Positions 50,566 through 59,315 of a DNA stretch of 64,000 nt are shown one piece after another. The notes under the pieces were generated by a model that worked only from the letters and a program-made list of their open reading frames with translations, was not told where the DNA came from and made no database searches. Each line of letters begins with the position of its first letter. Within the stretch, counting starts at the first letter, position 1. Where the stretch lies: the NCBI RefSeq assembly GCF_016865365.1, contig NZ_AP024469.1:2386501-2450500 (forward strand), given 5' to 3'. The position numbers and the translations under genes are program-made. The DNA is from Geobacter sp. SVR. Its GTDB lineage: Bacteria; Desulfobacterota; Desulfuromonadia; Geobacterales; Pseudopelobacteraceae.

Positions 50566-52023
50566 TCAGCCCTTGATATTTCCGATCGGCACCAGTTTGA
50601 CCACCCGCCGGCTGAGTCCCGCCTCCTCGGTGGCCGCTGTGACCAGATCGATGTCCTTGTAGGCGAACCCCGCCTCCTCGGCCAGGCCGCCGTACGAATC
50701 GCTGCGAACGTAGATGCCGCGCTGCTCCATCTCTCCCAGAAGTTTCTGTCCCTTGACCATCTTCCTGGCCTGATGACGGCTCATGGTGCGGCCGCTGCCG
50801 TGGGCGGTGGTGCAGAACGTGGCCTCGGCACCTTTTTCCCCTGCCAGAAGGTAGGACCCCGTCTCCATACTGCCGCCGATGATCACCGGCTGGCCCGTCT
50901 CCTGATAACATTCGGGAATGCCGGCCATGCCGGGGCCGAAAGAACGGGTGGCTCCCTTGCGGTGCACCAGCACTTCCCGTCTTTGCCCTTCGATCTGATG
51001 GGTTTCCAGCTTGGCGGTGTTATGGGCCACGTCATAGACCATGCGCATGCCTAGATCTTCGGGCGATCTATGAAAGACCCGCGAGAAGACCTCCCGCAGG
51101 CGGTGCAGGATCACCTGGCGGTTGGCGAATCCCATATTCACGGCGCATTTCATCGCGGCGAAATAGGCCTGCCCTTCGGGGGAACGGAACGGGGCGCAGG
51201 AGAGCTCGCGGTCGTGGATCCTGATGCCGTACTTGGTGGTCATGACCCTGAGAAAGGTCTGCAGATAATCGGTAGCCACCTGATGCCCGAAGCCGCGGCT
51301 GCCGCAGTGGAACATGACCACCACCTGGTTCGGGATGGTAATGCCGAAAGCCTCGGCGGTTTTCCTGTCGTAGATGTTCTCTGGCCTGACCACCTGTATC
51401 TCGCAGTAATGGTTGCCCGACCCCAAGGTACCGATCTGGTCGTATCCCCGCTCGATAGCCTTCTCGCTCACCGCATCCGCATTGGCCCCGCCGAAACAGC
51501 CGTGTTCTTCGGTCATCTCCAGATCTTCAGGCCAGGCATATCCTTTGTCGAGACACCAGCGTGATCCCTGTTCGATGACCGTGCGGAATTCGGTGCGGGA
51601 ACAGCGCACAAACCCGGTACAGCCAACTCCGGTGGGAATGCGGGTAAACATCAGGTCCACCAGCTGCCGGAGATGGGGGGTAACCTGTTCCTCGGTCAGA
51701 TTTGTCAGCACCAGCCGCATGCCGCAATTGATGTCAAAACCGATCCCGCCGGGGGAGATTACCCCGGTGTTGGGATCCATGGCCGCCACGCCGCCGATGG
51801 GAAAGCCGTAGCCCCAGTGTCCATCCGGCATGCAGTAGGAATACCTGAGGATGCCGGGCAGACAGGCCACGTTGGCGGTCTGCTCGAACACCCCCGCTTC
51901 CATTGCCTCCAGAAGCGCTTCAGTGGCTATGATCCTGCCCGGAACCCGCATGCCCTCCTTGTAGGAAACGGGAAGTTCCCACACGGTGGGGGAGATCCGG
52001 CGAAGCTGGTGAGGAACCGGCAT
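50566..52023 (-). CDS. rtcB: RNA-splicing ligase RtcB
   Basis: GTP- and Mn-dependent ligase joining RNA 2',3'-cyclic phosphate (3'-phosphate) and 5'-OH ends in RNA repair or tRNA splicing. The 485-residue protein resembles the archaeal-size enzyme: metal-binding C100 in GGIGFDINCGMRL, GSGNHYCEIQ, and the guanylated H408 in TTAHGSGRTMSRHQ. The open frame runs 46 codons further upstream, but GGAGGATTG before ATG 52023 and the family N-terminus settle the start. It pairs with the archease gene; no RtcR regulator or Ro/Y RNA gene is seen nearby. Confidence 0.95.
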   Translation of the reverse strand: MPVPHQLRRISPTVWELPVSYKEGMRVPGRIIATEALLEAMEAGVFEQTANVACLPGILRYSYCMPDGHWGYGFPIGGVAAMDPNTGVISPGGIGFDINCGMRLVLTNLTEEQVTPHLRQLVDLMFTRIPTGVGCTGFVRCSRTEFRTVIEQGSRWCLDKGYAWPEDLEMTEEHGCFGGANADAVSEKAIERGYDQIGTLGSGNHYCEIQVVRPENIYDRKTAEAFGITIPNQVVVMFHCGSRGFGHQVATDYLQTFLRVMTTKYGIRIHDRELSCAPFRSPEGQAYFAAMKCAVNMGFANRQVILHRLREVFSRVFHRSPEDLGMRMVYDVAHNTAKLETHQIEGQRREVLVHRKGATRSFGPGMAGIPECYQETGQPVIIGGSMETGSYLLAGEKGAEATFCTTAHGSGRTMSRHQARKMVKGQKLLGEMEQRGIYVRSDSYGGLAEEAGFAYKDIDLVTAATEEAGLSRRVVKLVPIGNIKG

Positions 52024-52247
52024 GCAACAATCCTCCGGAAGAAGTCGTTGTTTTCTTAGACTATAGCATACCGGCAATTCACTGCAGAGCACAACAGGCG
52101 TATGGGGCCGCCCATCAGTCGCTCGGATCCGAATGCTGTGTGCATTCACAAACACGCGCACTGTCGGCGTTTCTAAAAATTAAATGCTTGATCATTCACC
52201 TTTTTGTATGATTTTATCGGATAAAACCACGTGAGAGGCTGGTGTCC

Positions 52248-54014
52248 ATGTCCTTTGCAGGCGACCTGGAACATTTTCCGATAATCGATATCATTCAACT
52301 GCTGCACTCCACCAGAAAGACCGGCACCCTTCGCCTGAACGGCCCCGGCGGAGAAAGCCAGCTGGCCTTCAGCGATGGGTACATCGTCAGCGCCAATCAT
52401 GCAAATAACCACATTCGCATCGGCCAGATCCTGGTGGAAATGAACGCTGTCAGCCGTGAAGACCTGGACCGGGCCGTCGGGCTGCAACAGAGCGCCGGAA
52501 ACCGGCGCAAACCGTTGATAGCCACCCTGATCGAAAGCGGTCTGCTCGGGAAGGAGGCTGCCTTTTCAGGCCTGGCAACACTGATCGAAATGACCATCGT
52601 CGATATCCTCACCTGGAGCGAAGGAAGTTTCGCCCTTGATGTCACCTCCACGGTCATCAGCGACGAATACCGCTATTTCCCCGAAACCCTCAGGCAGGAG
52701 ATCCATCTCAATACGCAGAATGTACTGATGGATGCGCTCCGTATCTATGACGAGAAGATGCACGACGGCACCCTTGCCTCCGGTGCTTTCCCGTGCGAAT
52801 CCGACGGAACTCCTTTTGATGAAACCCAGCCGTGGCAGATTACGGTGGACGATCTGGGACTTGAGGCGCTCGATTCTGTCGAGAAAAAGATACCGGATCA
52901 TTTCGGCGGTCTGAAGGATCACGACGGTACCGAGAACCACCGCCGTAAGATAAAGGCCGTGCAGGGTCTGGCGGATGCGGAACAGGAAAAGCTGCTTTCC
53001 TTTCTGACGGAACTGTCTGCCGTGCCCGTTGCAGGCGGGGGGCGCCTGCCGAGTTCCGGAGGCGCTGCGCTGGCAGTGATCGTTTACAGCCGGGACGAGT
53101 TTCTCCGGCACATCGTGTTCACCGTTTGCAAGGCTGAAAATGTGCTGTTCGTTTCCGCCGAGGATGAAGAGAGCCTCGATCACCTCCTGGAACAGACACT
53201 TTCCCGGGAGCTGGTGCCGCTGCTGGTTTTCGATGCCCCGCAGCAATCCCCCTCCCCCTTTTCGGAAGATGCGCTTGCGCAGTTGATGCTCCGGGAAATG
53301 GAGAACCATCCTCAGGCCTCGATCGTCCAACTGGTAGCCCAGCGCGATTTCGATTTTTCGCTGCGTGCCTTGCAGGAAGGAGCACGGTACGTCCTTTCCC
53401 GTCCCGATCCCTTTGAACGCCGTGACTCCTTTGCCGATGACACCATCAAATTTCTGAAGGCCTTCCAGGCTTACATCGAAAGATCATTGAACGCATCCAA
53501 TCACCTGATGCTGCGCCTTTTCAAGGAATCCATCCACAAACTCGGAGAAGCGCGTGAAATTCCCGAGGTTGCCTTCATTCCCCTGCAATTTGCATCTGCC
53601 ATGTTCCGGCGCTGCATCACCTTTGTCGTCGGCACATCCGAACTGGTTGCGGAAAAGAGCTTCGGTATCGCACAGGATACAGGTTCCGGGGCAAGCGCCC
53701 CGCTCCTCTTCCGAATTCCGCTGACGCATCCTTCGGTTTTTCAGGACGTCATCCGCAGCGGCCGCTTGCATGCCGGTCCGGCCGACGATCCCTTTTTGCG
53801 CAACCATCTGTTCGACAAAATCGGCGAACCGGCCGATCCGGCAATACTGCTGATGCCGATAAAAACCTTCGGCAGGACAATAGCCGTGATTTACGCTGAT
53901 TCCGGCATCAAGACCGGCTGGCCCGCACAGATCGACCTGCTCGATATTGTGGCGCGTCACGCCGGGCTGGTGCTGGACAACAACCTGTACCGAAAAAAGC
54001 ACCCGGACACCTGA
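52248..54014 (+). CDS. DUF4388 (PATAN) protein with receiver-like and GAF-like regions
   Basis: The 588-residue protein begins with a DUF4388/PATAN domain (about 1-110, MSFAGDLEHFPIIDIIQLLHST), followed by a helical region that resembles its continuation (to about 180). A receiver-like domain lies around 265-400 (LAVIVYSRDEFLRHIVF, then PLLVFDAPQQ with a possible phosphoacceptor Asp). A C-terminal region (about 430-585) is GAF-like. No output enzyme is seen. DUF4388 proteins are frequent in Deltaproteobacteria and occur with motility and signalling genes. It lies 30 bp before a PilT-like ATPase, so both probably act together. The ATG at 52248 is preferred over a GTG two codons earlier because of GAGAGG spacing. 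Confidence 0.78.
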   Translation: MSFAGDLEHFPIIDIIQLLHSTRKTGTLRLNGPGGESQLAFSDGYIVSANHANNHIRIGQILVEMNAVSREDLDRAVGLQQSAGNRRKPLIATLIESGLLGKEAAFSGLATLIEMTIVDILTWSEGSFALDVTSTVISDEYRYFPETLRQEIHLNTQNVLMDALRIYDEKMHDGTLASGAFPCESDGTPFDETQPWQITVDDLGLEALDSVEKKIPDHFGGLKDHDGTENHRRKIKAVQGLADAEQEKLLSFLTELSAVPVAGGGRLPSSGGAALAVIVYSRDEFLRHIVFTVCKAENVLFVSAEDEESLDHLLEQTLSRELVPLLVFDAPQQSPSPFSEDALAQLMLREMENHPQASIVQLVAQRDFDFSLRALQEGARYVLSRPDPFERRDSFADDTIKFLKAFQAYIERSLNASNHLMLRLFKESIHKLGEAREIPEVAFIPLQFASAMFRRCITFVVGTSELVAEKSFGIAQDTGSGASAPLLFRIPLTHPSVFQDVIRSGRLHAGPADDPFLRNHLFDKIGEPADPAILLMPIKTFGRTIAVIYADSGIKTGWPAQIDLLDIVARHAGLVLDNNLYRKKHPDT

Positions 54015-54044
54015 CCTGTCATCTCTCCAACAAGAAGGACCGCT

Positions 54045-55112
54045 ATGGACGCGAACATCCTCAATCAGATTCTCGAAATCGCCTTTCAGAAAAAGGTTTC
54101 GGATCTTCACTTCGAAGTCGACAACCCCCCTTTTTTTCGGGGACGGGGCCAGCTTATCCGTTCAAAGATGCCGAATCTTACCCCGAAGGATACGGAATTC
54201 ATTGCGGCCACCATTCTCGCGTACAACAACCGCCAACTCAGTGACGACCTGAAAGAGCTGGACGCCTCCTACGCGCTGGCCAGCGGCGGACGGTTCCGGG
54301 TCAGCATCTTTCGCCAGCGCGGACACTTCGGCATCATCATGCGCGTCATCCCCCCCCATATCGGCACCTTCCAGGATCTGAACCTGCCCCCCGTGCTGGC
54401 CGAGATCGCCCAAGCCCCCAACGGGCTGATACTGGTGACCGGCCCCACCGGCAACGGCAAATCGACCACCCTGGCCTCCATGCTGAGATTCCTCAATGAA
54501 AACCAGAGTTACAACATCATCACGATTGAAGACCCGATCGAGTTTCTGTTCACGTCGCTGAAGAGCTGCATCATCCAGAGGGAAGTCGGCATCGACACCC
54601 ACTGCTTCAATACCGCCCTGAAAGCGGCACTGCGGATGGACCCGGATGTCATCATGGTCGGCGAAATGCGTGACCGCGAAACGATCGACTCCTGCATCAA
54701 GGCAGCTGAAACCGGGCATCTGGTTCTGTCGACCCTGCACACCCAGGGTGCCGTTTCCACGATCAACCGCATCATCGGCAACTTCCCCCCGGAATCGCAG
54801 GAGATCGTCCGCCAGCGACTGGCCGACGTCCTGGTTGCAATCGTTTCGCTGCGACTGGTGAAGGATAAATCAGGTGAAGGTATCCTGCCGGTCGTGGAAA
54901 TCATGCGCTCCACCACCACGATCATGTCCTGCATCCGCGAGGGGCGGCTCGATGAGATCGAAAAACATATCGAGAACGGCAGCTCCCAGTATCGCATGCA
55001 GAGCCTGGACCAGCATCTTCTGGCGCTCTACAGGCAGGGCAGGATATCGATCGAAGATGCGAAGCGGCTGACGCACTCCATGGACTTCGAGCGCAAACTG
55101 ATGTTCGATTGA
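54045..55112 (+). CDS. PilT-like ATPase (second copy, divergent)
   Basis: Secretion-ATPase family protein of 355 residues with Walker A GPTGNGKS at 133-140, TIEDPIEFLF, MDPDVIMVGEMRD and AETGHLVLSTLHT. It matches PilT in length and layout but departs from the operon PilT at 21419-22513, for example SLRLVKDKSGEG in place of the usual QMLIPR retraction signature. That suggests a PilU-like or specialised role. It follows the DUF4388 signalling protein by 30 bp; a pilus-regulating pair is inferred. A 10-bp hairpin lies 19 bp after the stop. Confidence 0.88.
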   Translation: MDANILNQILEIAFQKKVSDLHFEVDNPPFFRGRGQLIRSKMPNLTPKDTEFIAATILAYNNRQLSDDLKELDASYALASGGRFRVSIFRQRGHFGIIMRVIPPHIGTFQDLNLPPVLAEIAQAPNGLILVTGPTGNGKSTTLASMLRFLNENQSYNIITIEDPIEFLFTSLKSCIIQREVGIDTHCFNTALKAALRMDPDVIMVGEMRDRETIDSCIKAAETGHLVLSTLHTQGAVSTINRIIGNFPPESQEIVRQRLADVLVAIVSLRLVKDKSGEGILPVVEIMRSTTTIMSCIREGRLDEIEKHIENGSSQYRMQSLDQHLLALYRQGRISIEDAKRLTHSMDFERKLMFD

Positions 55113-55131
55113 CATGCGGCATCAGACGCAG

Positions 55132-55159
55132 CGAGAGCCCGCTTCACACCGGGCTCTCG
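55132..55159 (+). terminator. Hairpin after the PilT-like gene
   Basis: CGAGAGCCCG (55132-55141) and CGGGCTCTCG (55150-55159) form a perfect 10-bp stem with an 8-base loop between the convergent PilT-like and STAS genes. No T-run follows, so bidirectional or rho-assisted termination is possible. Confidence 0.6.
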
Positions 55160-55206
55160 TATCACGGCCGCTTGAAATTCTTTCCTGTGATTTGGATCGG
55201 GATGGC

Positions 55207-55530
55207 CTATGCGGCCAATGGCAGATGCTGCGTCTCGAAAATGGTATGAAGCCCCATGCGGACGAGCATTTCCCTCATCGCAGCGGAAATGTTGGTGAGT
55301 TTGGTACGGAAACCTTTGAGGTTCATGCACTGCAGCCACACGTACAGCAACTGCAGCCCGCTCACATCTATCTTTTCAATGCCGCTGCAGTCGATGTTAA
55401 CCACAAGCCCCTGCAGGACAACCTCGGATTGCTGTGTCGAGAATTCCATCAGAGAGTTCGCCCGCTGGGTAATAGTCGAAATCGTCCAATCACCCTCAAG
55501 ATGCGTTGAAATCTCTTCCTTCATCTTCAT
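55207..55530 (-). CDS. STAS-domain protein (anti-sigma factor antagonist-like)
   Basis: The 107-residue protein is a single STAS domain: EGDWTISTITQRANSLMEF, then VVNIDCSGIEKIDVSGLQLLYVW with the usual DxSG segment carrying the serine that partner-switch kinases phosphorylate, and a C-terminal FRTKLTNISAAMREMLVRMGL helix. It could take part in partner switching or chemotaxis-linked signalling. No anti-sigma kinase gene is adjacent, so its partner is unknown. It is convergent with the PilT-like gene. Confidence 0.85.
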   Translation of the reverse strand: MKMKEEISTHLEGDWTISTITQRANSLMEFSTQQSEVVLQGLVVNIDCSGIEKIDVSGLQLLYVWLQCMNLKGFRTKLTNISAAMREMLVRMGLHTIFETQHLPLAA

Positions 55531-55563
55531 ACGTTCTCCTTTGATTTTTTAAGATGTTTTTCG

Positions 55564-55758
55564 CTACTGGGCCTGCTGTTTTCTGCAGTCCTCCCGCCAC
55601 AGGCAATCGGTTTGGCCGCAACCGCTGACGGCAGGTGTGCCGAAACACTCCTGATAACCTTCGCTGTGCTGGATCAGCCTTACCAGGTCTATCTTTTTCA
55701 AACTTCCGGGACTCAGCAGATGCGCCAGGGCCATCTTTTTGATTTCAACCATATTCAT
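55564..55758 (-). CDS. Small SAP/Rho-N-like protein with CxxxxxC motif
   Basis: The 64-residue protein starts MNMVEIKKMALAHLLSPGS and continues LKKIDLVRLIQHSEGYQECFG, a SAP or Rho-N-like helix-extended-helix pattern, then has a cysteine-rich end (GCGQTDCLWREDC) that may bind a metal. Small proteins of this type are common in Geobacter-like genomes; function is unknown. The start at 55758 is fixed by an AGGAGG site eight bases upstream; the longer open frame is not supported. Confidence 0.75.
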   Translation of the reverse strand: MNMVEIKKMALAHLLSPGSLKKIDLVRLIQHSEGYQECFGTPAVSGCGQTDCLWREDCRKQQAQ

Positions 55759-55883
55759 GAAAGCAACCTCCTGAAAATGCTCGATCACGGGGATCGGTAT
55801 ATTCTCAGCAGAAAATATGCCAGTCGTTCCGGCGGCCGTAATGCCGTGAAAAACCAAATGAACGGCCGATAGGGGATCAGTTG

Positions 55884-55909
55884 CCGCCCGGCATTTTTTT
55901 GCCGGGCGG
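55884..55909. repeat. Perfect hairpin with T-rich loop
   Basis: CCGCCCGGC (55884-55892) and GCCGGGCGG (55901-55909) form a 9-bp stem around a loop ATTTTTTT. No T-run follows on either strand, but the position, after the minus-strand gene at 56020-56328, would suit transcript ending. Confidence 0.55.
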
Positions 55910-55943
55910 ACACCGGAATACGGCCCATCTGCTTACTTTGAAA

Positions 55944-55976
55944 GAGGGGTAATTTTTTTGGGAGGGGTAATTTTTT
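55944..55976. repeat. Short tandem repeat (18-bp period)
   Basis: GAGGGGTAATTTTTT occurs twice, at 55944 and 55962, an exact 15-base match at a spacing of 18 bases, downstream of the gene at 56020-56328. Likely a local duplication. Confidence 0.6.
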
Positions 55977-56019
55977 GAAGAACCACGAAAGAACAGCAGG
56001 ATATGTACAGCACGTTTTT

Positions 56020-56328
56020 TTACAGCAGGGATACCTCGCTGACCCGGACAATCAGGACCTCCTGCCTGAACAGGCTGGCCAGTTTTTCACGGTATGCCCG
56101 CCACCAGTCGCGATCGAGCTGCCCGACCATGACTTCGTAAATCACGATGTCATCATGAATAGTCATGCTGCTGCTTTCCTTCCATAAGCCTTTGGCCGGC
56201 GAACGGACGTAGGTGGTGATACCGCCGTACAGTTCTGTCAGTTCGTCGCGCACCCGTTCGTATTCATGCGGCGGAAACGGTTTTCCATCATTATCCAGCA
56301 GCGGCAGCAGGATCTGGATGAGATACAT
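56020..56328 (-). CDS. Conserved hypothetical protein, about 100 residues
   Basis: The 102-residue protein starts MYLIQILLPLLDNDGKPFPPH and contains GGITTYVRSPAKGLW and IHDDIVIYEVMV followed by DRDWWRAYREKLASLFRQEVLIVR. I recognise the pattern as a widespread single-domain bacterial family of unknown function; the fold is probably an alpha-beta dimer. AAAAGGAGCG precedes the start. It is divergent from the gene at 56454. Confidence 0.75.
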   Translation of the reverse strand: MYLIQILLPLLDNDGKPFPPHEYERVRDELTELYGGITTYVRSPAKGLWKESSSMTIHDDIVIYEVMVGQLDRDWWRAYREKLASLFRQEVLIVRVSEVSLL

Positions 56329-56453
56329 CGGCGCTCCTTTTCGAAGGTGATTTACCGACCGTCAATGCCTGCAATTCCCTTTGTGATATACTTGAGAATG
56401 GCAGGGCAATCACTTTCGGTGTACCGGTTCGATGTTCGGTACGGGGGTATGTC

Positions 56454-56885
56454 ATGACAGCAGCAAAGATCGATGAGGCTATCGAGTGTTACATGAAGGA
56501 GCGCAAAAAAAGTGAGCGCAAGGCCGCCGAGACGAGGTTTCTGAGCTATGCCTACCTTTGCGGTACGAGCGACACCGCTGCCTTCATGCAAAGAACACGC
56601 AGCCTGATCTGTTACTATATCGATTTCCTGTCCGTGCTGGAAAATCCGATGCGCGGACCGCAGGCAGCATGGCTGGCATTGATGATGCTGATCGGAGCCT
56701 TCGGGTGCTACCTGCTGGCTGACGGAAAAATGAGCATCGGGCTGTTTATCATCGCAGGGATGCTGGTCAACGGTATCTCCCTTGGCCGTGCAGTCATTGC
56801 AAAATGGATTCAGACCTCCATCACGATTGCTCTCTACCAGGAGATCATCGAACTGATCGACAGGACCCTGCCGGGCGAATGTTGA
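56454..56885 (+). CDS. Small membrane protein of unknown function
   Basis: The 143-residue protein has a charged N-terminal helix (DEAIECYMKERKKSERKAAET), then two membrane helices (about 73-88 and 95-113) and a C-terminal amphipathic segment IALYQEIIELIDRTLPGE. I do not recognise the family. Possible start codons include ATG at 56454, with no strong ribosome-binding site. It is convergent with the next gene and stands alone on the plus strand. Confidence 0.6.
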   Translation: MTAAKIDEAIECYMKERKKSERKAAETRFLSYAYLCGTSDTAAFMQRTRSLICYYIDFLSVLENPMRGPQAAWLALMMLIGAFGCYLLADGKMSIGLFIIAGMLVNGISLGRAVIAKWIQTSITIALYQEIIELIDRTLPGEC

Positions 56886-56891
56886 GCGCCT

Positions 56892-57311
56892 CTACAGGTG
56901 GAGCTCCGGCTTGATGTTGCCGGACATGAAACTGGTGGCGATGCGCCAGCCCCTGTTCCCGACCAGCACCGGCTGCAGCCGGTTGTCGATATAACCGATC
57001 AGACTGGCATGGACCGGCAGCTCCGTGGCGATCCTGACGATGCGGAAGCTCACCAGGTCGCCCACGTCCGGATGCGCCGGCGCATCGGCCAGGGTGCATC
57101 CCCAGATTTCGAGAGGTTCCTGTTGACTCGCCAGATGCAGCAGAAAACAGCGTTCACCCGCGCTGCCGCGGTGTCCCTCTTCCAGCACCAGCGCCGGGAT
57201 TCTGGCATTGATGAGCAGAGGATATCCGCAGGTACAGGCATGGGCGAACGCGGAAGCATTGTCCGGAAATTCCAGCACCGCTGTATCTTTCCTGCGTAAC
57301 CAGTTGAACAT
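56892..57311 (-). CDS. Hypothetical protein, 139 residues
   Basis: The protein starts MFNWLRRKDTAVLEFPDNAS and contains a CTCGYPLLINARIPALVLEE segment and GDLVSFRIVRIATELPVH, mostly beta-structure by appearance, with no signal peptide. I do not recognise the family. The upstream frame remains open but overlaps the DUF309 gene, so the internal ATG at 57311 is chosen. It lies 23 bp after the DUF309 gene on the same strand. Confidence 0.6.
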   Translation of the reverse strand: MFNWLRRKDTAVLEFPDNASAFAHACTCGYPLLINARIPALVLEEGHRGSAGERCFLLHLASQQEPLEIWGCTLADAPAHPDVGDLVSFRIVRIATELPVHASLIGYIDNRLQPVLVGNRGWRIATSFMSGNIKPELHL

Positions 57312-57334
57312 GCACGGCCACCGTTTCCAAAGCC

Positions 57335-57730
57335 TTACGTCAGTGAAGTATCCGTCAGGCGCAGCCGGGGAATCAATTCCGCAGGCAGCTCCGACATCCG
57401 TTCCCGCCCCAGTTGGCCCAAGGTTTCCCTGACCTTGTCGCTCTCCGCGATCAGGGCGGCTACATCGATCCTCTGGCAGACGCCGGAAACACGTCTCAAG
57501 TAACGGGCACCCCCTTCGAGAAGGCTGACCGCACCGCCAAAGTTCCCGTTGCGCCAATGATGGAGGGCCACCGCGATCTGTAAAATCCCCTGATAGAAAT
57601 CACGCAACTCCCCCTGTTCACCCACCCACAGCTCCTCAAGGGTTTCGTGACACTCGAACCAGCAGCCGCGATTAAACTCACCGAGGGCCTGCAGCAACAG
57701 GCGTGACGGCGATGAACTGCACTCCGGCAT
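57335..57730 (-). CDS. DUF309 family protein
   Basis: The 131-residue helical protein carries the DUF309 pattern EFNRGCWFECHETLEELWV followed by DFYQGILQIAVALHHWRNGN, with conserved His, Glu and Trp residues. The family is widespread and has no assigned activity, although the conserved polar residues suggest an active site or metal site. The ATG at 57730 has GAGGTGAG seven bases upstream. The frame is open for 17 more codons (to 57781), and that region contains a TATAAT-like sequence (57761-57766), favouring the shorter form. Confidence 0.82.
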   Translation of the reverse strand: MPECSSSPSRLLLQALGEFNRGCWFECHETLEELWVGEQGELRDFYQGILQIAVALHHWRNGNFGGAVSLLEGGARYLRRVSGVCQRIDVAALIAESDKVRETLGQLGRERMSELPAELIPRLRLTDTSLT

Positions 57731-57852
57731 GAGCGCTCTCACCTCTTCTCTTTCCCACAGATTATATCCCCCTTGCGCCAAATGAAAACAGGCCGGCGGT
57801 ATGGGGATGAAGCGCCGGAGCTGCGTCTCCGAAAACGGATATGCCTCCCCTC

Positions 57853-59058
57853 TTACAACGCAAAATTTTCCGCAGCGTGATCGGCTATTGTCCGGCCGAT
57901 GCTGATCGAGGCGGTCGCAGCCGGTGAAGGGGCATTCAGCACGTGAATCATGCCGGCGCCGGAGGCAATATGGAAATCGTCCAGCAGACGCCCGTCACGG
58001 TCGACCGCCTGGGCCCTGACCCCCGCCCCACCCCGCCTGATATCAGCCGGGCCCACTTCCGGAACCAGGCGCATCAGATCATTGACAAAGATACGCCTGC
58101 TAAAGGAACGGCGGTACTCCTGCACCCCCATCCGCCAGTAGCGGCGGACGAGTTTGCGGAATCCCGGAAAGCGCACCATATCCAGGGTGTCGCGCAGGGA
58201 AAAACTCAGGCGACTGTATCCCTCCCGCTTCAGGGCGAGAACCGCATTGGGACCGGCCTCCACCTCGCCGTTGATCATGCGCGTGAAGTGCACCCCCAAA
58301 AAAGGGAAGGCCGGGTCCGGTACCGGATAGATCAGGTTTCTGACCAGCATGCGGCGAGCCGCCTGGATCACGTAATATTCGCCCCGAAACGGTACGATGC
58401 GCACATCGGTCTCCACCCCGCACAGGCGCGCCAGGATATCGCTGTGCAACCCGGCGCAGTTGATCAGGTAGCGGCAGACAAGCTCGCCCCGGGACGTTCC
58501 GAGTACGAAGCCCTCCCCCTGCCGGTCGACCTGCGCCACGGCGCAGTGGGTATGCACCCGGCCTCCGCGGCTGCGGATGACGTCGGCATAGGCTTCCGTC
58601 ACCAGGGGATAATCGACGATGCCGGTCTGCGGCACAAACAGGCCGGCAATCCCCGCCACATGCGGTTCGTAATGGCGCAGCCCCCGACTGTCGAGCCGCT
58701 CCAGCCCCTCCAATCCATTGTCCCTGCCCCGCTGCTCCAGCGCATCCAGCGCTGCCAGCTCGCTTTCGTCGGTAGCGACCACGACCTTGCCACAGCGTTC
58801 ATGGGCAATGTTGTGCTCGGCGCAGAAGCTATACAGGGCATCCCGTCCGCTGATGCACGTGCGTGCCTTGAGCGATCCCGGCCGGTAGTAGAGGCCGGAA
58901 TGGATCACACCGCTGTTGTGTCCGCTCTGATGAGAGGCGAGACATGCCTCTTTCTCGACTACAGCCACCTCCAGACCGGGGTGGCGCTCCAGCAGGGCCA
59001 TGGCCGTAGCTGTTCCGACCACTCCTCCGCCGACCACGACTATATCTGTAGTACGCAT
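57853..59058 (-). CDS. lhgO: L-2-hydroxyglutarate dehydrogenase / oxidase
   Basis: FAD-dependent enzyme of the DAO family that oxidises L-2-hydroxyglutarate to 2-oxoglutarate. The 401-residue protein begins with the dinucleotide motif IVVVGGGVVGTATAMALLE and has SGHNSGVIHSGLYYRPGSLKA near 45, a substrate-binding region with LINCAGLHSDILARLCG, and PAFPFLGVHFTRMI. The electron acceptor is probably a quinone. It stands alone on the minus strand after a 257-bp gap with no recognised feature. Confidence 0.92.
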   Translation of the reverse strand: MRTTDIVVVGGGVVGTATAMALLERHPGLEVAVVEKEACLASHQSGHNSGVIHSGLYYRPGSLKARTCISGRDALYSFCAEHNIAHERCGKVVVATDESELAALDALEQRGRDNGLEGLERLDSRGLRHYEPHVAGIAGLFVPQTGIVDYPLVTEAYADVIRSRGGRVHTHCAVAQVDRQGEGFVLGTSRGELVCRYLINCAGLHSDILARLCGVETDVRIVPFRGEYYVIQAARRMLVRNLIYPVPDPAFPFLGVHFTRMINGEVEAGPNAVLALKREGYSRLSFSLRDTLDMVRFPGFRKLVRRYWRMGVQEYRRSFSRRIFVNDLMRLVPEVGPADIRRGGAGVRAQAVDRDGRLLDDFHIASGAGMIHVLNAPSPAATASISIGRTIADHAAENFAL

Positions 59059-59315
59059 ATCACCTCCCCTGTCTGGAAAACCGGAGACTACAGTGGCTCC
59101 GCCATGAAACGGAGTGGGGGCTTAGAAGTCCGGTCTTAGGAGTTGTTTCAGCTGCCATTCTTTGATCAATGATAACACGAAGGGAGTATTTGGACCTGAG
59201 AGTTCCGAAGAACATATTCGGGAGCACGATCAGGAATTGGTAGGAGAAAAAGGTATTTCAGGCGCGGGAACTTCATCGGGATGTGCCGGCTTGGTGGCCG
59301 CTGAGCACACATGAT

